Source: Cymbomonas tetramitiformis
Taxonomy: Eukaryota; Chlorophyta; Pyramimonadophyceae; Pyramimonadales; Pyramimonadaceae
Length of the DNA: 19,005 bases
Direction of reading: 5' to 3'
Assembly: GCA_001247695.2 (NCBI GenBank)
Contig: LGRX02035453.1
Location: 4,351 to 23,355, forward strand
Shown: positions 1 through 10,132 of the stretch, in pieces
Layout of the letters: each line of letters opens with the position of its first letter
Position numbering within the stretch: position 1 is the stretch's first letter
The notes under the pieces: generated by a model
What the model was told of the DNA's origin: nothing
Database searches by the model: none
What the model saw: only the letters and a program-made list of their open reading frames with translations
Translations under genes and position numbers: made by a program

Positions 1-650
1 GGTGATGGTGAGTGCCATGGCTGAGTCAATGCCAGGCAGTAATGCGGCCTGAGCGGGTGATGGTGAGTAACATGAAGGAGCATGTAAGTGAAAGGAAGTG
101 CTGTGGCCGAGCAGGTGACAGAGAGTGATGCCAGCAGGTCACAAAGAGTGATGCGAGCCAGCAGGTGACAGAGAGTGATGCGGGCCAACAGGTGACAGAG
201 AGTGATGCGTGCAAAGTGGTTGAAAGCAAATAAAGGGCAGGAGCGTGACAGCGAGTGAGGCGGGCAGGAGGGTGATGGTGAGTGAGGCGGGCAGGAGGGT
301 GACCGCGAATGAGGGCGGGCAGGAGGGTGACAGAGAGGGACGCAGAGTGGTTGAAAGCAAGTAGAGGGCAGGAGGGTGATGGTGAGTGAGGCGGGCGGGA
401 GGGTGAAAGCACGTAGGGCGGGTGAGCGGGTGACCGGGAGTAGCACATGAGAGCAGGCGCCAGGGCATCACGCGTCCGAGCAGTTGAAAGCAAGTATCCA
501 GGGCGAGCGGGTGTCAGCAAGTAGTGTGGATGACCGGGTAAAACAAGATTAATGCAGCCGAGTGGGTTACAGTGAGTAATATGGATGACAAGGAATAGCG
601 TGGCGGAGCGGGTGGAAGGGCGTAACTCAGGCGAGCGGGTGACTGGCGTG
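1..650. repeat. Minisatellite array A, ~27-bp unit
   Basis: Degenerate tandem repeats fill the left edge. A typical unit is gcgggcaggagggtgatggt followed by gagtgag, about 27 bp, with variants carrying gacagagagtgatgc. A higher-order element with the core gtggttgaaagcaa recurs near 218, 350 and 482, so blocks of several units were probably duplicated together. The array lies downstream of the minus-strand exon ending at 755 and so appears to sit inside that gene's intron. The long open frames seen across it on the minus strand (Pro/Leu/Ser/His-rich) follow from unit composition and are not credible proteins. The array continues to the window edge, so its full size is unknown. Confidence 0.9.
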
Positions 651-754
651 CGAGTGCCGCGGCCAGGGCATATGTGAGCTTCGGGTGTAAAAAAGCGTAG
701 CATATTTCCAGAGAAAACAGGAGAGTATACAAACATCTTTGGCCTCACTCATAC

Positions 755-2334
755 CTTGAGAGATATCCCCGGCTGCCTCAGTTTGCTGCAACTTGCGCAG
801 CTTGGGCTCACTATGGCCTTCAGTTGTTTCCACGAGTGACCTGGATCGTGCACGTGGTTAGTCTGCGTATGTAGAGGTAGAGATTTAGACACCAGAAGAT
901 GTAGCTATCTGGAGTGGTTATGCATTCCTCACTAGAAAGAAGCACGGAGTACAGCCTTGCTGAAAGACGTTCTAGTCAGCCTTCAGCCTGATGGGAGAGA
1001 CAGATGTAAGGCTGACAGGCCGTCCTGATACCACTTGCGCCCTGACCTAGTAGGTCAAGCGAAATAGTGGAATTCAAGCCTCCCACAGTGCGCTGTAGCA
1101 TGTGGCTCACCTGTGGTCAACAGCGGCATCATGCATGTGGGTATGTCGTGACGAATTTGGCCCGAATCCTGAGGAAGACGTCGGAGAGTCCTGTAGGAGG
1201 ACAGGAAAGTGACAGAAAGTTTAGCTTGTGGCCTCAAAATGATCAGAAGGTCGTCGGGCACTGAGCACAAGTTCCGTTTAGTCAGCCATGTCAAAGTGAG
1301 GTCCTCGCAGACCTCTCGGCGACAGCAGCTCCCGCTCACCTGGCGCGACGACGGCGTGCTGATATTGTCGAGCGAGTCGGAAAGCTTAGAAAACAAGCTC
1401 GGTGGCGAATTTGAGGATGGCTGGTCCATCCCAGCCGTAAGGCCTAACTCTTCGAAGCTTAGGAGATGCAAACTATTGGAGGAATCTCGCAAAACCGTGG
1501 CCTGCAAGCAATTTGAACGTCAAGAAGCGCGGTCCTCTTTTTGTAAGGTAAGATAGCATCTCTAATAAGCGCATACATCGAAGAAGGATTAAGAGGTTCG
1601 CGCGCAATCGTTGTTCGTTCTGCCGAAACAACAGGCAGTAAGCAGTCAGACAACAGCATACGTACATGCGGGAGAGCACCTGCGCGCAAGGCTGGAGTCG
1701 TGGCAAAGGGCACATGGGTCAGCGAAGGGAAGGCGAATAAGAGAAAATAACAGCTGGAAAGCAAGTGGATCGCAACGTTTCAGGTTTGAGGTAGATAGAG
1801 TAGTGTCTTTCCGGACCACCTTGAAACTCCGAAGTGCTCGAGTCATCAAGTCGGATTCCTCCCCAGCCTAAAAATTAAAAAGAACATGTTCATCAACAGT
1901 CATGAAAAGGCAACGTAGGTATCTCATAATGAATTCCCCTTAAAACCCCGCAAATAGGTTGAACGCCTGGAATCAAAACAAACGGGCACGAAGAAAGGCT
2001 CAAGCACCTCGAAATATACTTGATACACTTGCAGTAACTCAGCGGATACAATCTGGATTTGCTGAAGCTGCTGCGCCGGGTTTCGTTCAGCATTAGCATT
2101 TGCTACCTGTTCCATAAAAATTGTTTTGGAGATGTAAGGAATCGGTTCTAGAGGGTGAAAGAGACAGCGACGCCTTTTAGCACGTGAAGCAAGTAGAAAT
2201 CCTCTCGAAGAAGAAAAGAGGTCAGAAAGGGCTGTCATAAACTCGATTTTACTTACGACTGCTTCGGTAACTTTACTGACGTTAGGATCGAGTGTTGAAA
2301 GCGGCATAGGAGGAGGCATCGGTAAGTCCTTCAT
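755..2334 (-). CDS. Unrecognised multi-exon gene, six exons inferred, 3' end outside window
   Basis: I do not recognise this protein. Exons inferred on the minus strand: 2334-2257 (ATG, 26 codons, donor gtaagt), 2106-2008, 1867-1820, 1501-1340 (54 codons, donor gtgagc), 1190-1111 (acceptor cctcctacag, donor gtgagc) and 840-755 (donor gtatga). All junction phases agree (0,0,0,0,2, then 1 out). The peptide starts with a Met/Pro-rich stretch (DLPMPPPMPLSTLDP), then a probable amphipathic helix rich in Gln and Leu (NPAQQLQQIQ, ELLQVYQVYFE), a short acidic/basic exon (EESDLMTRALRSFK), a Ser/Pro-rich likely disordered part (SSNSPPSLFSKL, GFGPNSS), and a charged end (SEPKLRKLQQTEAAG). Exons 4-6 have good splice sites and matching phases and are the most secure. 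Exons 2 and 3 have weak donors (gtgctt, gtggtc), and alternative donors exist within exon 2. The next intron starts at 754 and contains array A. No catalytic motif is visible. Confidence 0.55.
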
Positions 2335-4441
2335 TGTAGTTGTTGACAGAATACGAGAACTTGTACACGTGTCGATAGCACGGATTCCCAAAATTAACGC
2401 ACCAAATAATATCGCCCCGAAGGCATGCATACCTACCATCTTTCCGTAATAGGTGCAGAGCGAAGAATCCAAACTTGGCGAGATTTAAACCTACGAGGCC
2501 GCTGTCTGGCTCAAATGATAGTTGCTTTGCTGTCGCAACGCAGCTCGAGATAGGAAAAGAGCACCTTATCTTGCGTAATGTCTCAAAAGCAGATTTCGCG
2601 TAGGTAAAAAGCAGCTTCGTTCGAGTCGAAATGCTGATGACATGATTGTGTCGTTACAACACTTAATGCGCGCAATACGTATACGAATAGGCCACCCGAC
2701 AGTTTTGAGTTTTCAGTTGTAGAGCCCTATTGTAACACAAACGCAGCTCCAGAGCCAATCCGAATGATCACGAAAGAACGAAAAGAGTTCTTCAGTTGAT
2801 CCTGTTAACCTGTGACGCTAGCGCGCTAGTGGTGGGCCTGCGCGAGTCCATGTGACACGATTCCAGAGATCAAAATACGATGACATCGCTCCCCAGGAAT
2901 CTCTTCGGACCTTCCGATGTTCCCGATCTAAAAGAGTTGGACGGCTCAACGTTAGTTGGGCACCCCTAGTGTTAGCTAGCTACTAAACCCTACATCACAA
3001 GTCTATTGTCTTTCGAAAAAGTGTTTTTCAAACTACTGTTAACTGTAGCGTGTAGGTTTGAGTGATTATACAACTCATCGCGATAAGCCACATTACTTGC
3101 AAATTCAAGATTTCTTGCTGTTTTGGGGCCTGCTGTGAAGAGATCCATGAAACGGCGACTTCCGCCTGCATATCAAGGTTCTGCTTTTGTGTTGTTGGTC
3201 CTTAGAGCGAACCCTGCTGTTCTTAGACTGCATCGACGTTTCCTAGCGTAACAGCTGTAACTGAACTCGACTGAAAGTGGTCTACAGGTCCTCTCCAACC
3301 TCGCCAGCCAGGTTTTGGGGAACCTGAAGTCGCACTATCAGAACTGTCTCCAAACCGGGTCGGTTATCAATTGATGGAAAAGATCGAAAATCGCTTGCAA
3401 TTGTTACTGCTGCTCAACTTCATATGCGTGGTATGGCAGTTGCCAGAGTCACTTTTGATAAAGAGTATCTTGGGAAAGTTCACTTCGCGATGATGCCGAT
3501 TGTTTGGCAGGCTGTCGTGCTCTTCTCACTTCTGAGGCCGGTGCTAGTAGAATCCGGCATACTCGGCAGGTGAAGAAAAACGTTTTACTTGCCATTAAGT
3601 TTGTTCTCAGATTGGAAAGCTGCAAAAGCTTTCTCTTTCATGGTCAGATCCAAGCTTCTTTGACATCCTGAGGACTTGTTTACGCGTCTGGCTCAGTCAT
3701 GAAACTGCGTGGTTCCGGGTTACGGGTTTACAAACTAACCCCCCTAGTTTTCCAGATCTCGTCTCACCAATTATCTGGCAAAGCATCAGCTGGACTGTCC
3801 TGCGAAGGTCGATAGCATCGAGGCCACTGCGCTCAACACCACCTTTTTTTACTCTGTTCAGTCTGATAGCTGCCCGTTGCATATTAAGGTGGAACTTCCC
3901 GACAAGTTGAATTATAGAAACTATTCCTTCTTGAGCGAGCTCATCATAGTGGGCTGTTACGAAATATAAGTTAAAGCGTCTCTGAGGTTTCCAAAAGAGG
4001 GACCACAATGCCTGTTTGGACTTCAACCTTGAAGCGGCAGGGGAATAGCAAAGCCCGATAAATTCAACACGCAAAAGGGTTGAGTAGTGTTCCCTAGATA
4101 TGTCGGTGAAGCTGCAGGAATAGTGCAGAGACATCGAGAGCCACACTAGTTCCCGCTTCGTAGTTTGCTGGCAGGAGCACTATGCGCAGCTCAGCGTTAT
4201 CCATTTTACTTGGGCGTGAGTCATCCTCTCATCCTGCTGGACTGTCCTGAACCCTACCGCACCGAGACCTCGCGACACGTGTGTGTAGTTTAGATTTGGT
4301 CAGTGAAATACTTTCCCCTATCTTTTTGGAGGGAGGATCCTCCCACCAGCGTTTTGCGACTTACTTAGCCTGCGTACTCACTCGTTAGCATGCCGGTGAT
4401 GTCCCTGGCATCGCGTTTCGCGAACCGCACTTGTCGGCCAG
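2335..4441. other. About 2.1 kb with no firmly supported gene
   Basis: This stretch holds the 5' flank of the minus-strand gene and, further right, the unresolved 5' part of the JmjC gene. Stop-free frames exist: 3328-3573 on the plus strand (81 codons) overlapped by 3462-3671 in another plus frame (69 codons), and 3697-4146 on the minus strand (149 codons). None shows a family signature I know. A short candidate first exon for the JmjC gene is the ATG at 4181 running to a gtgagt donor at 4213, but nothing links it in frame, so it is not called. A 14-bp palindrome (gggaggatcctccc) lies at 4331-4344. I see no RNA gene or tandem array. Confidence 0.5.
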
Positions 4442-5942
4442 GGCTTGGCAAAGCAGTGGCCAGCGTATGCCAAGTGGACGGATGAGTTCTTTCGCGAATG
4501 CTGCAGGTAAGTGCCTTATATTTCTACTTTATCTTGCTTCCCCTTCCCAGCGTCCCGACATCGTTTGCTATTGTTCTCTGAGCAAAATGCGCTCTACGTG
4601 CGGGATGAGGTATGTTGCCGTCTCCTATATTGCATCTGAGCTAACTAATCTTGAAGCTAGTGAATGGGATGCACTGACGTCTCCTGTTATTTATTTCTGA
4701 GCGAAGTGCTCTCCCCGGGAGTGACTCGTTTGGAGCGCCGTCTCCTGTCATTGCTCTCTGAGCGAGTCTGTATGCGAAGTCTGTCTAAAATCCAATCTGC
4801 ACTCTCAGTACATTTCAAGGCTTCGGATCCTCTCAGAAGTTTGACTCGGTCCGTGACGGATGTTGTTGCAGTGATGCTCCTGTAAAAGTGGAGCATGGTC
4901 GTGCCACCCGCTTCGCCAACTTTCTACCGGAGTTCTCAAAGAAAAAGATGAAATTTACAGCTTTCCTGGATGAGTATACGTCAAAGGCACGAATTGGGAC
5001 AATGTACATGCCTGAGCACAAGCTACCTGCTGGCCTGGATAAAGGAGATGTACCTCAACCATCCTTCACCTCGTACATGTCACCGCAGTCTGTCAAAATT
5101 TGGTTAGGAGCTGGGGAATACTGCAGCTTGCCGCACACGGACTACCAGGTGATGTGGAACAGTATAAAACAAGATGGTAGAATACAACTTTCTTCTCGAA
5201 ATATAGCAGATATTGTTCATCTAGAAAAGTATTTTTGACACTTACTGCTTCTCCTCAAGCTGAATATTGTGCGGAAGCAGGAGAACATTCTGGTGCAACT
5301 AGAAGGTGTTAAAATGGTGAGGATGGTGGAGCCCACGCAGCGAGCATGGCTCTACCCAGGTGAGTACCTCGAATAAGTTGAAGCAACAGGGAGTGGCCTT
5401 AGCGATGATTTGAGCACACAAGCCGCCGCGTAGAGTGGAGTTGGTAGAGTGGAGTTCACTTGATTCTATGCCTTCTTTTTTTACTTGGAACACTCAAGCT
5501 ATCGATCCGGATAACCATACTATCCTGAGTTTAGATGCGTTGTGATAAAGGACTGACCTTGCTGTCTGTGTCAGGAGGCCGAGACACCAAGGCATCAGTG
5601 CATGTGCCGCCTCACTACAGCCCAGTCGATTTTCATGAACCGGACTATTTTAAGTTTCCGCTGGTGAAAAATGTTCACTTCCATGATGTAAACCTGGAGG
5701 CAGGAGACGCTCTGTACATACCAAGCTTTTGGTTTCATAGTATAAAGTCTCGTCCAAGCATGATTCACCATGATATGGGCCGCAGAAAAAGTAAGGTGCA
5801 TATGGTGAATACAACAGAATCGAACGACATGCCACACAGCAAGCCAAACTCTGTCCGGAATCTAGCTGTCAACTGGTGGTTTCCTGCACCACACGCTATT
5901 TTGGATAAAATCTTTGAGGGATTAGAGGATAAGAAAATCTAG
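4442..5942 (+). CDS. JmjC/cupin-8 Fe(II)/2-oxoglutarate oxygenase, 5' end unresolved
   Basis: Four exons: about 4442-4506 (5' edge uncertain; reads GLAKQWPAYAKWTDEFFRE), 4872-5148, 5281-5359 and 5575-5942 (TAG stop). Donors are gtaagt, gtgatg, gtgagt; acceptors gttgcag, gaagcag, tgtcag; phases 2, 0, 1 all match. The order of motifs is that of the JmjC/cupin_8 fold: the GLAKxWPA...KW lead-in, then LPHTDYQ with the HxD iron ligands (His 5134-5136, Asp 5140-5142), a Lys 13 residues after the Asp (5311-5313), the spacing of the 2-oxoglutarate-binding Lys in FIH, then the distal His in IPSFWFHSIKS (5736-5738) and a VNWWFP strand. The enzyme should hydroxylate a protein or nucleic-acid substrate using Fe(II), O2 and 2-oxoglutarate. 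Relatives include FIH, JMJD5, JMJD7, TYW5 and HSPBAP1; I cannot choose among them or name the substrate. The first exon or exons are missing from this model. Confidence 0.85.
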
Positions 5943-7062
5943 GTCAAGAATTATTTTAGAGTGAGTGATACAAAAATAGAGGCACACTCCCACACATAAT
6001 GTTGTTATACCCTAGCACACAGTACATAACAGGTTGGTAAGTGATTGGTCCTAATATGCTCAATCAGTCTGGTTATTTGCATGTCGTCAGATACTCCACA
6101 TTTTCGTTCCCTCATGTGGCTTTGTGAATGTTGTGTAAGAGCGTCTAACTCTGTTTTCCAGATGCTGATAGCAACAATCCTCAAAATGTTTGGGAGTAAA
6201 TGATCAAGTTCACAAAGTTTGAACCACACTGATGGTTAAGTAGTATTAATTATAGGGCTTACCAACACCATTTATCTCATTTGAATATTCCTGATTAAAG
6301 GGACTTAACTCATATTTCCTTGAAGGTTCCTACTAGCCTCTCAGAGGAAAGCGCATTGCCCAGTTGCATGTGATCCAACTGTTTTCTTTAACCGTGATGA
6401 ATGTGCAAGTCCAATTCATCAAATATTGGCTTGACTTGCTTCACCCCTTCATTTACTCATCAAGTTTAGGCCTTCCATATTAAAGTGCCTGAAAAACCAT
6501 TGGTATGCCCTACTCTTTGTGTGTATGGCAACCATTCTTGTATGCAAGTATCTTTGCTGGGAAGAGGTCATACATAGAGTTTTACCTGAACCAAGGAAAA
6601 AACTATAAACACCTTCAAGAACCTTTTGTGATCCTTTCATAACGTTTTTGCCAACTCCGAACTCTGCTGAAATTTTAGTGCCACTTTTTAACAAGCAAGT
6701 TAGTCTGGTTCTTTCCAGATACACTCCCACGAAAGAGTGGAAAAAGAGACGAAAGATGAGGCACCTACATCCTCTCTGCAAAGCAACCTGATCTCTGATC
6801 CCTTGTCAAAATCGTTACAGCAAGAATAAACAATGTGTTCCAAGTGAACTGTTATTCTTGAAGAACTTCATTGTCTCCCAAGTTGGTGTGAGACAGAAAA
6901 CTGTTGAAATAGCTCTAGATCTGATGAAGTGCCTGAGTTGTACAAAAGCAGAATCAGCAGAGCGTGTTCAAAGCACCTGTCACCTGCAATAAAAGATCCC
7001 GAAGCTATGGTTGCCAAATATATGCGCAAGGGAACACACGATGACTGCCATATGGTCGATTT
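5943..7062. other. Convergent intergenic region
   Basis: This 1.1-kb stretch separates the 3' ends of the JmjC gene (plus) and the proteasome gene (minus), so it should hold both 3' UTRs and polyadenylation sites. TGTAA, the green-algal poly(A) signal, occurs near 6131 on the plus strand and near 6817 on the minus strand, but a 5-mer is expected by chance at this length. A 110-codon minus-strand frame at 6449-6781 resembles nothing I know. The segment is AT-rich by eye and has no tandem repeats. Confidence 0.5.
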
Positions 7063-9548
7063 CTAATCGTCGTCGTCATCCTCAAGAGCAGCCTTGGCCG
7101 CAGTCTCTGCCGTAGCATGCAAATCAGCAGGAACCTGTATCAACCCAACCGCCCGTTCACACTTGATGAGGGCAAAGAGGTCAAGGAACGCATCTGGCTA
7201 TAATTGCAAACGTCAGTGTGCTAGATCGCTGGACAGAGTCTCGTGAAAAGCTTGGCCGCTCGTCACTCGTCTCCAACGTGGTGTTGTGGAAACTTTGCAA
7301 GCCCAGAGACTCACTGATAGCAGATCTGGCCTAGTTCTTCAGCTTCCCTCCCGACTACAAACAACAACTCGGAGCGCGGGACCTGAAGATTGGCCACTAT
7401 CAAGGGTTCGGCGGGTCACTTGCAATGCAATACCAGTCACACCATGGAAGAAAACGACATATCGGGTAAGTCACGGGACACGGATATTACCCGTTCGTGA
7501 CGACGTTGTGACTCGTCGCACACCCAACTCAATTCCAACTCAAACGCTTTGTCCTTGGCATCGTCGTGCACCTGATATATTCTGGGGAAGGCATCGAGAG
7601 TAAAGTTAGTTGACAACATCTTTATAGCTGGCAAAACACCAGAAAGAGCTTGTGACAACAGGTAAACGCATTCGTGACAAGAAGATCGAGTAGTTGCTCT
7701 CTATTCTCAATCACCCCTCGAAATGCATATTCTGAGCCCAGTGATAGCAAATAAACCGAAGCTGTGTTGCCACACTTTTAACAGCTGAGTTTTCTCAGCC
7801 AAGAAAAATGGCGATCCTCTGAGCCTCAGCAGGCGGTCATAACATTTCACGCAGGCAGCACGCATACAGCAAACAAGAAGCCCAAGAAGAACTGAAAAGG
7901 AGGGATAATTTTCGCGAGTGAAACGCTTCAGGTGATCGGCACCTTGTAAACGATCGACTATCAAGACTATCGGGAAAGGGGAAAGCCGCTGCGAATGGGC
8001 GGGAGAGCAGGCAGCTCACATTTTAGCCACTGCAAGCACTCCCTCGCGACAAGTCATTTCTGATAGCTTCAATCTTTCAATCTCCCTGCAAAGAGAAGCA
8101 AACCGCGTTCCATCGTATCGGTACATGATTTTTTTTTATGAAAGCTTTAGTCCCTCGTGAGGTTCTAAGGTCCAAGGGCAACCTTTTATGTCGGTTCTTC
8201 ACTGACTGTTCGGTTACATAGAGTCGTACTGACGCAAGGATGAAGCATAATTATGACCAGGAAGGGAGGGGATATTCACTTCGCTGGGGATACTCACGTC
8301 TTGGCCCCTTGACGACCCTTTCCGACAGCCGTGCCAAAATAACGCTGTTGGAGACAACATCAGTTGCTGGTCAGACCACACCTAGAAAAAGGAAATACAG
8401 GGCTCCCGAATTGACCTCAACTTGCTCCAAAGTTGTCGACCATCCAAAGCGAGGTCAACGGAAAACAAAAGATCCAAGTGTTTACGCTCGAACGCGTTGG
8501 CTTTCTAAATTGTTTTTGTTGTGAACGCACCATACCAACACCGGAAGCTTCAATTTGGTAAAGCTGAGGGCCTTCTTCATCGTACACTGCAAGCAGTGTC
8601 CCGACGCCGTAGGGACTGCGATACAGACACGCAAGTGAGTGACCTAACTAGCGTAGCTCTCGGGTAGCTTAGAGGCCACAAGAATGAAGGAACCACACTT
8701 GAATTTTAAGTAGCTCACCGTGTGCCGTACAGAGTGAACAGGTGCTTGTAACTTGCGATGCGGTCACAGAGAACTTCTCCCGGGATGGCGTCACCAAAAA
8801 AACTAAAGACACAAAGCACACCACGAATCAGGTTATGCTTAGCCTGAAAAAGATGTACAGTTAAACATAAAACAGCTCGGAGTGAAAACTATTGATGCTT
8901 GAAAAGTAACGCTAAGATGTGGTTTTGTACTTTTTAAAGTTTGCTGCCTCCGCGCGGGCGCGGTTGACGATCTGGCGTCCGTCCGCTGCGAGTCCAGAAG
9001 TAGCCTGTAGGTCCAGCACAGCGCCAAGTCATTTTCCTGACATGCATATATTCAAAGAGCATGAAGACGCTACTCACAATTCCGGCGTGGAGGTCGCAGC
9101 TGAATATCCGACGGTTTGAACCCTCCACCAGCATCTTGGAAATCACCAGTTTCTCCACACCCTGCACAACACGTGAAAGGGGCTGACTACTCCGCATAGA
9201 TCCGAGAAGTACCTCAAAGCGAACACGCAATAAGATGTGAAGTTACCAAAACCACCCCGTCTTTGCACCGGATCCCAATAGCAGTCCTGCCCAAAAGAAA
9301 GGGTCTTGTCAGTTCGGCGCTAAAAGAAGTCTGCAAACTGAACAGCAGGTTGCCCTAGTTCCCACCCGCTGTTATCGATTGCCTTCTGCGCATAGTCCAC
9401 TTGGAATATTTTCCCGTCCGGACTAAACGTCGTCGTTGTTAGATCGTACTGTAAGAGGTCCACTCGTTTAGGGGGGGAACACGAAATTCTACCAACGAAG
9501 TCAGACAAAAACGCACAAAGCACGTACCCCTGTTCCGATGCTACTCAT
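7063..9548 (-). CDS. PSMA3: 20S proteasome subunit alpha-7 (alpha type-3), complete, 11 exons
   Basis: Structural, non-catalytic alpha-ring subunit of the 20S proteasome. Exons (minus): 9548-9528, 9448-9366, 9286-9247, 9161-9078, 9004-8931, 8802-8719, 8615-8531, 8344-8298, 8085-8020, 7581-7491, 7134-7063. They sum to 747 nt, or 248 codons plus TAG, and every phase closes. The start MSSIGTG, split from [12 protein letters not shown], is the family N-terminus; residues 8-30 carry the A-type signature ([13 protein letters not shown]). Further family landmarks are [70 protein letters not shown] (204-214) and a VPADL...DDDDD acidic tail. The SWVCDES segment and the tail read closer to plant PAG1 than to animal PSMA3, from memory. 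Length fits the family (about 249-255). Most exons are under 92 nt; introns grow from 73-85 nt near the 5' end to 438 and 356 nt near the 3' end. The last donor (gtaata) is weak, but the join restores the family sequence. Confidence 0.95.
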
Positions 9549-9941
9549 CTCTGCAAATCACTGTACACAAAAAAAAACCGGTGTGCTTCGCGATTATCAG
9601 CTCGTTCCAAACTTTCGACCGCCCGTTTCAAGTAAATCCGCAGACCACGAGAAGAAATAAACACTCTCTGTTGCCCCTTGGCGTGAATGAGGTCTAGAAA
9701 GCCTGAATCCTTTCCTTCGCTTGAGCTGAGCTAGTCGTACGGTAGTGCTTGACGTTCACTCTCTCGTCTGTGACTGTCTCTCGTCTGATGTATTATGACT
9801 CGCGACAGCGACACGACTACGACTGACGACATCGACAGTCGAGTGACACGACACGACAGCACAGGTTCGAGTTCATCGGTCGAGCAAGTTCGAAGTTGCA
9901 GTTCCAGTCGAGTCCGGAGTGGGGCTGGCGGATGGCGTGGA
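9549..9941. other. Upstream region of the proteasome gene, simple-sequence tract
   Basis: This holds the 5' UTR and proximal promoter of the minus-strand proteasome gene. I see no convincing core promoter motif. From about 9796 to 9870 the sequence is a degenerate run of gacac/cgac/gact words (for example gacacgacacgacagcacag), a low-complexity tract and not a true tandem array. Short open frames across it on both strands are compositional. Confidence 0.45.
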
Positions 9942-10094
9942 GGGTGCAATCGAATGTCGGCTTTTTTTTACGAGTTCTGTGACATGACATGACATCGGGG
10001 TCACAATCTTTTGATGACATTTTCCATATATAAGAAATAAGATCGCAACCCCGATGTCACAGAACTCGTAAAAAAAAACCGACATTGCAACCCC
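9942..10094. mobile_element. Foldback (hairpin) element, MITE-like
   Basis: Two inverted arms flank a short AT-rich loop. The left arm is about 9942-10010, the right arm about 10039-10094. Paired segments include the 9-nt homopolymer run followed by acgagttctgtgacat on the left against atgtcacagaactcgt plus an A run on the right, then atgtcgg against ccgacat and tgcaat against attgca. The left arm carries a 10-nt extra stretch (the gacat word three times instead of once) and a 5-nt insertion, so the arms have diverged by slippage. There is no open frame inside, and no clear target-site duplication outside. A non-autonomous foldback element is the simplest reading; a hairpin-forming regulatory sequence is the alternative. 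Confidence 0.6.
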
Positions 10095-10102
10095 TGGTTG
10101 CC

Positions 10103-10132
10103 CAAGGGGTATAAACTAGTTTATACCCCTTG
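10103..10132. promoter_or_regulatory. 30-bp perfect palindrome with TATAAA on both strands
   Basis: The half-site caaggggtataaact is followed directly by its exact reverse complement. Each strand therefore carries TATAAA. It lies 9 bp right of the foldback element and almost equidistant from the two divergent start codons (555 nt from the proteasome ATG, 565 nt from the TMF ATG). It could be a bidirectional core promoter, a dimeric protein-binding site or part of the adjacent element. The palindrome is certain; the function is not. Confidence 0.5.

Noticed and set aside
1..650. CRISPR-like regular repeats
   Set aside because: Units are contiguous and degenerate with no unique spacers, and the gene structure is eukaryotic.
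2360..2400. Similarity of the minus-strand translation (IRAIDTCT) to one at about 16005-16025 (ARAIDTCT)
   Set aside because: Only about 13 bases are shared, one copy lies in a TMF intron on the opposite strand, and no longer similarity surrounds either.
4331..4344. A 14-bp palindrome gggaggatcctccc
   Set aside because: Short enough to occur by chance in 19 kb and not tied to a start, stop or element end.
6640..6665. A gtttttgccaact word shared with about 10563-10580
   Set aside because: The match is about 17 bp with one mismatch and does not extend, so a repeat family cannot be supported.
6449..6781. A 110-codon minus-strand frame in the convergent intergenic region
   Set aside because: No recognisable motif, no supporting splice partners, and a length expected by chance in this much sequence.
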